The position numbers and the translations under genes were made by a program. From a virus: DNA of 64,000 nt. Below, piece after piece: positions 49,123 through 56,650 of the stretch. The DNA is taken from positions 64,001 through 128,000 of IMG/VR virus record IMGVR_UViG_3300025679_000001; one strand, 5' to 3'. Below the pieces are notes generated by a model. It was not told the DNA's origin. It saw nothing but the letters and a program-made list of their open reading frames with translations, and did not search any database. The stretch's first letter is position 1; each line of letters starts with the position of its first letter.

Positions 49123-49543
49123 CGAAGTCGAAGTCGAGCTGGAGCGCAGCGTTGAGCGTTCCTAAGTTGTCCTCGTGAACCGGAGCTTCCCACCCTTCAG
49201 GCTTTACTAAGTCTGGGAGTCCTAAAGGATTCGGTCTGGACGCCTTGATGCCGACCTCCTTAGACATGTTGGCCTCGTGAACCCTGTTCCACGCAACGTC
49301 AGCGTCAACGTGCATGAGGTCTAGCGTCCCGATAGCGACGACGCAGAGATCGATGAGGGAGTCCACAACGCCGTCCCCGTCCTTCTCGTCGATAGCATCA
49401 CCCATCTCAGTCAACTCCTCCTTGAGAAAGTCGAACCTAAACTCGAGCATCTTCCTGAGGCTCTGCGGATCGAGCGCGTCGACCTTGTCGTGAAAGCCGT
49501 AGTGAAGGTGCATTTCGTGAATGTCTTGTGTCCATGAGCTCAT
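49109..49543 (-). CDS. MazG/PRA-PH-like nucleotide pyrophosphohydrolase
   Basis: 144 aa. FRFDFLKEELTEMGDAIDEK, VVDSLIDLCVVAIGTLDLM and VHEANMSKEVG match the phage PRA-PH/MazG-like group (EE..E; DaL.Dl...GT). The C-terminus LQLDFDFGVDF recalls T4 clamp-binding tails (SLDFLFG). Helps control nucleotide or alarmone pools. Confidence 0.78.
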   Translation of the reverse strand: MSSWTQDIHEMHLHYGFHDKVDALDPQSLRKMLEFRFDFLKEELTEMGDAIDEKDGDGVVDSLIDLCVVAIGTLDLMHVDADVAWNRVHEANMSKEVGIKASRPNPLGLPDLVKPEGWEAPVHEDNLGTLNAALQLDFDFGVDF

Positions 49544-49552
49544 CCGAGCCTC

Positions 49553-50143
49553 CTATCTTGCTAGTTGTTTATTCTTCTGTCGTACAGTGTCCTCGAGCGT
49601 CATCTGAGTCTCTGCGGAGTCAAGGATCTGACTCATCGTCTTCTTCTCGAGCTTCGTCGGTTCACCGCCGTTCCTCTTGAGGAGCTTGTCCCAGCGCTTC
49701 TTGGACATGAAGTCCTGCTTGGCGATAGTCTTGCCGTCGAGGTGGTCTATCTCGTGCTGGATGACCCTGGCGGTGAAGTCCGAGAATTGCTTCGTCTCGA
49801 CGACCCCGTTCGGCAGCGCATAGCGGACGCGTATCAATCGAGCCCTCTTCACTCGCACCACTAAGCCCGGGTAAGTTAGGCACGCTTCTTCTAGCGTAGA
49901 AGTTTCGTCGGACGCAGAGACTATTCTTGGGTTGAAGAGTACGCCAATAGGGTTCGACCCCACGGCTATCACCCTATAAGGCAGGCCGACCTGCGGTGCG
50001 GCGAGGCCTACTGCCCTGTGCGCAGCTAATGTCTCACCTAAGTTTCTGGCCAGTTCTATCGGGTCGACGTCTCCGCCGAAGTCGAAGTCGCTAACTCCAG
50101 AACTAATGATGGGGTCGTCGTGTCTGACGAGGTCTAGTATCAT
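49553..50143 (-). CDS. def: Peptide deformylase
   Basis: 196 aa from ATG 50143 (coupled ATGA to the exonuclease stop). Motif I VGLAAPQVG, motif II LEEACLTYPG, motif III VIQHEIDHLDG supply the Gln, Cys and HExxH metal site. Removes N-formyl groups from nascent proteins. A long C-terminal tail (MSKKRWDKLLKRNGG) follows. Fits the translation theme with tRNA-fMet. Confidence 0.95.
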   Translation of the reverse strand: MILDLVRHDDPIISSGVSDFDFGGDVDPIELARNLGETLAAHRAVGLAAPQVGLPYRVIAVGSNPIGVLFNPRIVSASDETSTLEEACLTYPGLVVRVKRARLIRVRYALPNGVVETKQFSDFTARVIQHEIDHLDGKTIAKQDFMSKKRWDKLLKRNGGEPTKLEKKTMSQILDSAETQMTLEDTVRQKNKQLAR

Positions 50144-50670
50144 TTTCCCAGCGCCTCCCCAAGGCACCTGACCTGCGTCCTGCAGTCGTCGAGCGCGTTG
50201 TGGTGGGTCCCGTCCTTCGGTTGGGCGTGCCAGTCGTAGCCGAGGACGTTGTAGGCGGTGCGGAAGTCGCGAACGTCCATGAAGTGCCAGGGGTAGCGCA
50301 TGCCGCAGAAGTTGTAGGCCGTCTCTAGGATAGGAAGGTCAAAGGCTGCACCGTTGGCCCAGATGTTCTTGCCACCGACCCTGAAAAACCAGTCCTTGAG
50401 ACTAGTCAGCGCCTCTGGAAGAGGGAACTGGTTCGACTGGAGGTCTGCCCAAGCCTGGGGATCTTTCTTCGACCACCAGTCGAGCGTCTTCTGGTCGACC
50501 GCAAGGCCGACCTCTTCGCAAGAGCTCCTGGTGACGTTGGCCAAGAAGGTGTTCTCGGAGACTGTGAAAGTGTGGTAGTCGAAGGCTACCGCGCCGATAG
50601 AGGCTATGACGGACCAGGGCTTGTTTCCTAGCGTCTCGATGTCGATCATGATGTCCATACTGTAGTCCAT
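50140..50670 (-). CDS. DexA-like 3'-5' exonuclease
   Basis: 176 aa from ATG 50670 (an ATG 12 nt further in is possible; no clear SD). IMIDIETLGNKPWSVIASIG (DxE), DWFFRVGGKNIWANGAAFDL and HHNALDDCRTQVRCLGE (HxAxxD) form a DEDDh exonuclease. T4 DexA degrades DNA with 3'-5' polarity. Lies immediately after a strong terminator. Confidence 0.85.
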   Translation of the reverse strand: MDYSMDIMIDIETLGNKPWSVIASIGAVAFDYHTFTVSENTFLANVTRSSCEEVGLAVDQKTLDWWSKKDPQAWADLQSNQFPLPEALTSLKDWFFRVGGKNIWANGAAFDLPILETAYNFCGMRYPWHFMDVRDFRTAYNVLGYDWHAQPKDGTHHNALDDCRTQVRCLGEALGK

Positions 50671-50673
50671 AAC

Positions 50674-50704
50674 AAAAAAAAGCCGGCGAGTATACCGCGC
50701 CGGC
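50674..50704 (-). terminator. Rho-independent terminator
   Basis: GCCGGCG/CGCCGGC stem and eight T on the minus strand, between the 50724 gene and the exonuclease. Confidence 0.9.
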
Positions 50705-50723
50705 CGAAATAATTGTGTGTAGC

Positions 50724-50975
50724 TTAGACCTTTGGAGCCGGGGCTACTGTTGAGTCTACCGGAGCAGTCGCGGAGATCAGGCTGGTAAAGCCACCGAGCC
50801 CCTTGAGGATCAGGTGAGAAGCTCCGACGATCACCGTGACGACACCGAGAGTCTGTGCGTTCAGGAAGGGTACAGAGCAGTTCGCGCCAGTAGAGTCGCA
50901 CCCAAAGAATAGGGTCGCGGCACCGACGACGGCCGTGAAGATGGCGATCAGGGTACGGATCAGGTTTGCGTTCAT
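50724..50975 (-). CDS. Small membrane protein, holin-like candidate
   Basis: 83 aa with two hydrophobic segments (LIRTLIAIFTAVVGAATLFF, TLGVVTVIVGASHLILKGLG) and an Ala/Pro tail. Late promoter immediately upstream (51002-51009) and terminator downstream make it a one-gene late unit. Two-helix holin is possible, but nothing proves it. Confidence 0.55.
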   Translation of the reverse strand: MNANLIRTLIAIFTAVVGAATLFFGCDSTGANCSVPFLNAQTLGVVTVIVGASHLILKGLGGFTSLISATAPVDSTVAPAPKV

Positions 50976-50996
50976 GTTTTAGTTTCCTTGTTTGGT

Positions 50997-51413
50997 CTAG
51001 CTATTTATAGAGGCGCGTTTCCTGAGGTCGGTAGTACTCCAACCGTGGGCTCTAGATGTATATCTAAGCTCTGGACCGGGGTTGTTCTGGTCGGTGTAAA
51101 TGTCGCTCCCGGTGAATAACTTCCCGTGATATTCCCACCCGATGAATCGAAGGTGTTTCAAGGGAAGCATCTTCAGGAGTCGGTAGAGATCAGCTTCGGA
51201 CTCGTAAGGGATGATCCTGTCGACCCACCTGACGGCCTCGAGCTGGACGTATCTCTCGAGAACGGTTTGCACCGGTTGGTTCTTCTCTGGGCGGTCTGGG
51301 ATTCCAGTCTGAAGACCAACCCAGAGCTCGTCGCAGTTCTGGCGGGCGAACTTGAGCATCTCAACGTGCCCGGCGTGAAGCAGGTCAAAAGTTGAGCAGG
51401 TAAAACCGATCAT
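50997..51413 (-). CDS. Cytidylyltransferase-like nucleotidyltransferase
   Basis: 138 aa. FTCSTFDLLHAGHVEMLKFA (HxGH) and HGWSTTDLRKR (STT..R) are the signatures of TagD/glycerol-3-phosphate or related cytidylyltransferases; FIGWEYHGK and DRIIPYESEADLY fit too. Would make a CDP- or NDP-linked compound, perhaps for modification or capsule-like sugars. Confidence 0.85.
   Translation of the reverse strand: MIGFTCSTFDLLHAGHVEMLKFARQNCDELWVGLQTGIPDRPEKNQPVQTVLERYVQLEAVRWVDRIIPYESEADLYRLLKMLPLKHLRFIGWEYHGKLFTGSDIYTDQNNPGPELRYTSRAHGWSTTDLRKRASINS
51002..51009 (-). promoter_or_regulatory. Late promoter TATAAATA
   Basis: CTATAAATAG overlapping the cytidylyltransferase stop, upstream of the holin-like gene. 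Confidence 0.75.
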
Positions 51414-51428
51414 GATGAATCTTCCGTG

Positions 51429-51662
51429 TTAACGTTTTGTTACGGCAGTCGTGAACTCTTCTAGGTTCTCCGGAGACTCATCCCCGTCGACCTCTTTAAG
51501 GAGCGTCGGCTCAGGGACGGCCGAAGTGAACTCTTCTAACTGCTGGCGCGACTCATCGTAGTCGTCGAAGCAGGGACGGATCTCGCCGCTGAAAGCCTTA
51601 CCGCACTTGTCGCAGTAGTTCTCTCCTGATGGTTGTTTGGTAACTCGACAGTTTGTTCTCAT
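51429..51662 (-). CDS. Hypothetical CxxC protein with internal repeat
   Basis: 77 aa. NYCDKCGKAFSGEIRPC suggests a zinc knuckle; LEEFTSAVPEPT and LEEFTTAV form a short internal repeat. A CATAAATA late-like motif lies at 51681-51688. Unknown function. Confidence 0.6.
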   Translation of the reverse strand: MRTNCRVTKQPSGENYCDKCGKAFSGEIRPCFDDYDESRQQLEEFTSAVPEPTLLKEVDGDESPENLEEFTTAVTKR

Positions 51663-51672
51663 GTAGGTTCCT

Positions 51673-51909
51673 TTATAAGATATTTATGTCAGTTCCATCG
51701 CACCACGAAAGATCTTTAGTCTCCTCGTCTTGGATGAGAACTCTATACGTGGGGTTGTCCCAGTCGTAGCTGTGAAACAAAGCTGTATCATAGATCTTCC
51801 CGTGTACCCATCGGAAAAATCTGTTGGGACCCTCATACTTCTTAAGCTTATAAGAAGGGATGGCCTGAACGACTGTTACCTCTCTTCCGTCAACTAGCGC
51901 CTTTGTCAT
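51673..51909 (-). CDS. Hypothetical protein downstream of 46
   Basis: 78 aa (MTKALVDGREVTVVQAIPSY...), beta-rich, aromatic. ATGA-type overlap with the gp46 stop. Not recognised. Confidence 0.6.
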   Translation of the reverse strand: MTKALVDGREVTVVQAIPSYKLKKYEGPNRFFRWVHGKIYDTALFHSYDWDNPTYRVLIQDEETKDLSWCDGTDINIL

Positions 51910-53579
51910 ACTGATACTATCCTGCTGAAGTTGCCTGCTTTTTCGAACTTGATCACTCGGTCGAACTTGTCGAAGATCTGGTCTGTCCTGTGAGAGATGA
52001 TGAACGTGTTGGTCCCAGTCACGAGCTTAGACATCATCGCAGTAAAGTCCTCCACTCCAGCCGAGTCGAGGCTCGAGTCGAAGATCTCGTCCATGATCAC
52101 GATGTTGGTAGCCGCGGTGTTTCTCAGCTTCGCGATGGCCCGCCAGGTGAACAGCAGTGCCAAGTCGATCCTCATCTTCTCTCCCTGTGAGAAGCTGTGG
52201 TAGGTGAAACTGTCCCTGTGCCTCGATAGGATCTTCTCGTTGAACTCGTCGTCGAGCTCGAAACTGACGAAGAAGTCTAGTGCGGCCAAGTACTTGTTGA
52301 TCAACTTGTTGACGACTGGGATGTACTGTCGGACGATCATGGCCTTGACGCCCGAGTCCTTGAGGAGCTCAGCTACTACGTCCTCGACCTCCCTCTCCCT
52401 AGTGAGGACTGCCCTAGACTTGTCGAGGACGTCGAGCTGCGACGCATAGTCGGAGTCGTCGACCGGCTTCTCGATCCTGACCTGCTCGAGCTCAGCCTTC
52501 AGGTTCTTAAGGTCCTTGGTGTGCCCCATGATCATGTTCTTAGTCAAGGCGATGGAGTTGTTGACCGCTTCGAGCCGGCTCTTCTCCTTCTTCCACTTCT
52601 CTTCTTCGTCGAGCAATACAGTGCGACGAGTTTCTAGTTCGCTCTTCTCAGCGTTTAGTCCGGCGACATCGCGCTCTATGTCTTTGAGAGAGGAGTGCTT
52701 GTGTCCTGCGGTGATGCTCTGGCTGCACGTCGGGCACTCGTCGTTCTTGGAGAAGAACGACAGCCGGTCCCGGTGAAACTCTATCTGGCGGTTAATGCCA
52801 CTGAGCTTTCCCTGAACGCTATTGATCTCGTCCCTAGGGTCAGCACTAAGGTTCTTCTCGATGTCCTGTTTAGCCTCAGTCATGTTGATGCCGTCGTCGA
52901 CAAGCTTGTCGATCCTCGACTCCGCCACTTGGATCTTCCTGAGACGCTCCTCTATCATCTGACCCTTGTACATCTTCTGTACTCCGGCGAGCCTCGACAA
53001 TGGGTCTCGCTTAGCGTTCGCCTCGATCAGGTCCTTAGCCGTGCTAGACACCTTGGTCTTGAGGAGGTTGTTCATTGAGCTGATGATCTTAAGGTCGAGG
53101 ATGTCCTCCATGACTTCTCTGCGGTGCCCCTTCGGCAGGTCCATGAAGGGAACGAACGAGGCGGCGCCGAGGACCACCACCTGCATGCAGGCGCGATGAT
53201 TCATCTTGATGACGTTGCGCTCGAAGTACTCCTGGAGGTCGGCTACTGAACCGTGCTGGTCGAGAGCCGAGCCGTCCTGGAACACTTCAAAGACGTTAGG
53301 CTTCATTCCTCGCCTGACCGTGTACGAGACGTCACCGATCTGAAACTCCAGTTCGATCAAGCAGTCCTTCTGGTTGATGGTGTTCACCATCTGCGGTTTA
53401 GTGACGTCCCTGTATGGTTTACCATAGAGCGCCAATGACAGGGCGTCGAGCACAGTCGTCTTGCCGGCACCGTTGTCTCCGACTATGAGCGTCGTTCCTG
53501 GAAGGGAAAGGTCTATCTCGGTGAAGACGTTACCGGTCGACAGTAGGTTCTTCCAGCGAATGCGTCCAAATTTCAACAT
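51906..53579 (-). CDS. 46: Recombination nuclease ATPase, gp46-like (Rad50/SbcC)
   Basis: 557 aa (T4 560). Walker A GDNGAGKTTVL (35-45), coiled coils around the zinc hook ECPTCSQSI, signature FSQGEKMRIDLAL and Walker B VIMDEIFDSSLD. Works with gp47 to resect DNA ends for recombination-dependent replication. Confidence 0.95.
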   Translation of the reverse strand: MLKFGRIRWKNLLSTGNVFTEIDLSLPGTTLIVGDNGAGKTTVLDALSLALYGKPYRDVTKPQMVNTINQKDCLIELEFQIGDVSYTVRRGMKPNVFEVFQDGSALDQHGSVADLQEYFERNVIKMNHRACMQVVVLGAASFVPFMDLPKGHRREVMEDILDLKIISSMNNLLKTKVSSTAKDLIEANAKRDPLSRLAGVQKMYKGQMIEERLRKIQVAESRIDKLVDDGINMTEAKQDIEKNLSADPRDEINSVQGKLSGINRQIEFHRDRLSFFSKNDECPTCSQSITAGHKHSSLKDIERDVAGLNAEKSELETRRTVLLDEEEKWKKEKSRLEAVNNSIALTKNMIMGHTKDLKNLKAELEQVRIEKPVDDSDYASQLDVLDKSRAVLTREREVEDVVAELLKDSGVKAMIVRQYIPVVNKLINKYLAALDFFVSFELDDEFNEKILSRHRDSFTYHSFSQGEKMRIDLALLFTWRAIAKLRNTAATNIVIMDEIFDSSLDSAGVEDFTAMMSKLVTGTNTFIISHRTDQIFDKFDRVIKFEKAGNFSRIVSV

Positions 53580-53581
53580 GC

Positions 53582-54010
53582 TTACTTAGCGCCTGGGACG
53601 ATCGTCTTCGCCATCGCAGCAGTATCGACCACGATCTCTTTCTCTCCGAGCTTGAGGTCCGAGACGTCGACGCCGACCATCTCCGCCACCTTCTTGATCA
53701 AGTCGATCTTCTCGTCGAGCTCACAGTGAGGCTCGTTGTTGTCCGCGTCGTACTTCAGGGCACGTTTGACGAGCTTCTTCATCTCCTCCATGTCGGCCTT
53801 CAGCTGGACCAGAAGACCGTTGTTCGTCTCGATCGCTGTGCGAAGCTGGTCTACCTGCCACGCTGAGGCCGCCGTTAACAGGGGCGATATACTGGTAGGA
53901 CTGATATAACCCGGCGCCAGGAACCCCGGCGTCACCGTATTCGGCGATGTAGTAACGTATTCGTTGATCTTATCGCGATAGTGGTCCATGACCATCGATA
54001 CTGTGCACAT
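53582..54010 (-). CDS. Hypothetical protein between 46 and 47
   Basis: 142 aa (MCTVSMVMDHYRDKINEYVT...). Residues 60-90 form a coiled coil (WQVDQLRTAIETNNGLLVQL). GGAG about 10 nt upstream of the ATG. An insertion between 46 and 47 relative to a simple pair. Function unknown. Confidence 0.65.
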   Translation of the reverse strand: MCTVSMVMDHYRDKINEYVTTSPNTVTPGFLAPGYISPTSISPLLTAASAWQVDQLRTAIETNNGLLVQLKADMEEMKKLVKRALKYDADNNEPHCELDEKIDLIKKVAEMVGVDVSDLKLGEKEIVVDTAAMAKTIVPGAK

Positions 54011-54016
54011 GCTTGC

Positions 54017-55081
54017 TTACTCCATTGTTTCTGAGTGTAGGTACCTGACCAACTCTTTGGCCATGTTAGAGAGCTCAGGCCTTCCTGACCTGTCTATCAT
54101 CTGTTCGAGCAGGGCTATCGTGTCCGACACTTCCACCATGATCTCCTCGTCGGAGATCTCGTCAATATGGTGATGGTCGTCGACGATCTTCAAGTCTCCC
54201 ACACTAGCCTCTAGTCTGTCAACAACGCGGTCGTAAAGAACGTCGTCGGTCTTATTCTTGATGATGAGCTTGACGAACTTGTTGTTGGCCCTTGCTTCGG
54301 ACACAGTCTTGAGGATGTCGTCCGGGCTGTTCTCGACGTCGTCGTAGACTATCTTGGCGAAGTTCTCGAACGGGTTCGCGATGAACTCCGTCTCCAGCGT
54401 CTCTGTGTCCAGGACGGTGAAACCCCTCTCGTCGTCGTAGTCGCTCCACGAGTACTGGGCAGCAGCACCGACGTAGCGGATGTTACCCTTCACCGAAGGG
54501 GTGTGGAAGTGTCCTGACAAGCAGAGTTCGAACTTCCTGAGGTCCGAGGGCTTTATCCGGCCGTGTCCGGGAATCCCCTTGTGGAAGTCGAAGCCGTCGA
54601 CGTCGAGGTGGCCGAGCAGGACCCTAGCTTTAGAAGTCTCGATGGCCTCAGCGTACTTCAGTTGCTCCTCGTCGTCCTTGGGGATGTAGGGGAACATTAT
54701 GACTCTCAGTCCTTCCAGCTCGACGTCAACTGGGTCCTGGTAGAACCTAAACCCGTGACGATGTCCGTACATGATCACTGGAGAGTTGAGGTCGTTAGTA
54801 TTCTTGAAATACGTGTCGTGGTTTCCTATCACGAAGCGCACGTCGTAGTTTCCGTTGATCATGGGTTCGATCATGTGCTTACGAGCGAGAGCGGCTATGC
54901 TGAAGTTGACGAACTTCCTGCGGTCGAAGACGTCACCGAGATGAACTATCGTGGTGATCTTGCGGCGCTCCAACTCCGGGAAGAACACCTCGTCGAAGAA
55001 CTTAGCAGTCGACTCGGCAACTGGCAAGAGGTCGTTCCTGATTCCCCAGTGGGTGTCGGCGATGATCGCGATCTTACTCAT
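54017..55081 (-). CDS. 47: Recombination nuclease, gp47-like (Mre11/SbcD)
   Basis: 354 aa (T4 339). IADTHWGIRND, HLGDVFDRRK, VIGNHDTYF, LLGHLDVDGF and CLSGHFHTP form the five phosphoesterase motifs. Nuclease partner of gp46. Confidence 0.95.
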   Translation of the reverse strand: MSKIAIIADTHWGIRNDLLPVAESTAKFFDEVFFPELERRKITTIVHLGDVFDRRKFVNFSIAALARKHMIEPMINGNYDVRFVIGNHDTYFKNTNDLNSPVIMYGHRHGFRFYQDPVDVELEGLRVIMFPYIPKDDEEQLKYAEAIETSKARVLLGHLDVDGFDFHKGIPGHGRIKPSDLRKFELCLSGHFHTPSVKGNIRYVGAAAQYSWSDYDDERGFTVLDTETLETEFIANPFENFAKIVYDDVENSPDDILKTVSEARANNKFVKLIIKNKTDDVLYDRVVDRLEASVGDLKIVDDHHHIDEISDEEIMVEVSDTIALLEQMIDRSGRPELSNMAKELVRYLHSETME

Positions 55082-55282
55082 TTAGAATCGATCGGCGTTA
55101 ATTAGACTGATGATCTGGTCTGGGGTCTCCTCGACCTCTGATAAGACTTTCCCGATCGTTATCACAGTACATGTGATGTCACCATACTTTATAGTTCTCA
55201 TAGTAGAGATGTGTTCGGGGTTGACGTAGAATTTTTTCTTGTTGATGCCGTCCGTATTGTACGTAAGCTTAATAAAAAACAT
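55082..55282 (-). CDS. FlbD-like small protein
   Basis: 66 aa. FIKLTYN..KKFYVNPEHIS and ITIGKVLSEVEETPDQIISL follow the FlbD/small flagellar-like pattern (IkLT..ng....vNp..I; G....V.Es..eV...I). Phage copies are of unknown role. Confidence 0.6.
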   Translation of the reverse strand: MFFIKLTYNTDGINKKKFYVNPEHISTMRTIKYGDITCTVITIGKVLSEVEETPDQIISLINADRF

Positions 55283-55283
55283 G

Positions 55284-55718
55284 CTATGCTCCTGACTTAA
55301 ATTTCACCCAGTCAATCGCGGACTTGATCGCGAAGTTCCTGTTCATCACCATTCTCACTATCGAGTCGAGGACGTCGACCTTCTCTTGCTGCAAGGCTAT
55401 CCTCAACTTGAGGTCGATGACGTCACGGTCAGCGGCTATCGCATTATTTAGGTCCTCCTTGAGGAACCTCCTCGGTTCAGGCTCCCAGCCGCGGCGCTTG
55501 AGCTCCTCCTCGGGCATCTTTCCGGAGAGTCTGTCGATCTTAGCGGTCCTCAATTCGTCATGCTCGTACTGCAGTCGCTTAAGGATCATCCTCTCGTCGG
55601 ACATCATGCGAAGGTACTTAGCGTGAAGGACTGGAATAGCCCTAGCCTCACGGTCGAGTTCCAGTTCGTCGATCGCCGAGTCCTTGGCCCAAGAACTATG
55701 AATGTCATCTAGTTTCAA
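55284..55718 (-). CDS. uvsY: UvsY recombination mediator
   Basis: 144 aa (T4 137). IDELELDREARAIPVLHAKY, KIDRLSGKMPEEE and a C-terminal RNFAIKSAIDWVKFKSG match T4 UvsY (RGFAIKHIQDMRAFEAG). Loads UvsX on ssDNA. ATGA coupling with the small gene upstream. Confidence 0.88.
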   Translation of the reverse strand: MKLDDIHSSWAKDSAIDELELDREARAIPVLHAKYLRMMSDERMILKRLQYEHDELRTAKIDRLSGKMPEEELKRRGWEPEPRRFLKEDLNNAIAADRDVIDLKLRIALQQEKVDVLDSIVRMVMNRNFAIKSAIDWVKFKSGA

Positions 55719-55927
55719 TCACATCTCCAGTCGCCAGGCTTGTTAGGAATGAGCCACTTTTGCTCGAACACCTTGTTTTCGGAGCAAACGTAGTAGACGC
55801 ACTTCTCGTCCTCGGAGTAGTGGAAGATGTAGGAATGCCCGTTGAGGTTCCAGTAGTTCTCCAAGATCGTCTTCTCGTTCACTATTTCTGCTCCCCACTC
55901 TTGATCCTGTTGCTCTTGGTCTTCCAA
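55715..55927 (-). CDS. Hypothetical protein
   Basis: 70 aa (MEDQEQQDQEWGAEIVNEKT...), acidic with a CVYYVC core. Start overlaps the gp55 3' end by 46 nt. Not recognised. Confidence 0.6.
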   Translation of the reverse strand: MEDQEQQDQEWGAEIVNEKTILENYWNLNGHSYIFHYSEDEKCVYYVCSENKVFEQKWLIPNKPGDWRCD

Positions 55928-56460
55928 GTCGAGGTCTTCGCAGCCTTCTTCTCGTCACTGGTTCGCTCAAAGCTCTCTACTAGAGACATCATGTAGGGGT
56001 TCGTCAGGATGTCGGTGAGTGGCATCTCCTCTTGGGAGCCGTGCATCGCAGCTTCTACGCCAGGTCGCGCAAGCTCGGCGACTCTAAACTTCCCGACGAG
56101 GTGCTCCTTCTCCTTCTGGATCCTACGGATGAAAGCGTAGTAGATGCAGATGGAGAAGTAGCCGAACGGGTTGGTAGACTTGTCGACGTCGAAAGAGTAC
56201 GCGGCGGCCACTGCGTTCAGCATCCCATCGCCCCTCATCTCGTCGTTGAAAGTGTAGCGCGAGAAGTTATACTTCGTCGCCATCCTGTCGGTGATCTGCT
56301 TTATCGCGAGCGCTATGTAATCGGGGACCCGAGGGCGCTCCTTACCGGCCGCAGTAGCCTCGTCCCTCACGACCCTCCACTTGACCAGTGCGGTGTACAG
56401 GGACTTGTTGTCGATGTAGTATCGATCCTTGTTAGATTTCTTTGGTGTCATCCGACACAT
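55882..56460 (-). CDS. 55: Late sigma factor, gp55-like
   Basis: 192 aa (T4 185). YIDNKSLYTALVKWR, DYIALAIKQITDRMATKYNF, DEMRGDGMLNAVAAAYSFDV and NPFGYFSICIYYAFIRRIQK parallel T4 gp55. Directs RNA polymerase to TATAAATA promoters, many of which occur in this window. The T4 C-terminal clamp-binding SLDFLYE is missing; this protein ends NRIKSGEQK. Confidence 0.93.
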   Translation of the reverse strand: MCRMTPKKSNKDRYYIDNKSLYTALVKWRVVRDEATAAGKERPRVPDYIALAIKQITDRMATKYNFSRYTFNDEMRGDGMLNAVAAAYSFDVDKSTNPFGYFSICIYYAFIRRIQKEKEHLVGKFRVAELARPGVEAAMHGSQEEMPLTDILTNPYMMSLVESFERTSDEKKAAKTSTWKTKSNRIKSGEQK

Positions 56461-56543
56461 CCTTATGTTGATTAGTTTCTAACTAAATTCTTACTGAACG
56501 AACACCGCGCGTGCAAATAAAGTAAAAAAGTAAGCTCTCGTTG

Positions 56544-56572
56544 TTGACACGACCTCCGGAAGGGCCTATGCT
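56544..56572 (+). promoter_or_regulatory. Plus-strand promoter facing uvsW antisense
   Basis: TTGACA-N17-TATGCT in the 190-nt gap between 55 and uvsW. No plus-strand gene follows, so the product would be a small RNA or uvsW antisense RNA. Confidence 0.65.
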
Positions 56573-56650
56573 ATAAGAGCTGCTGCCGTACGGCCATCAA
56601 TAATACTACTATCCATTACCTGAAATACTGCTATTAGTTGACTACGAAAC

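Noticed and set aside
50671-50901. N-terminal extension of the DexA-like exonuclease
   Set aside because: It would run through a terminator and the 50724 gene in another frame; translation is nonsense-like.
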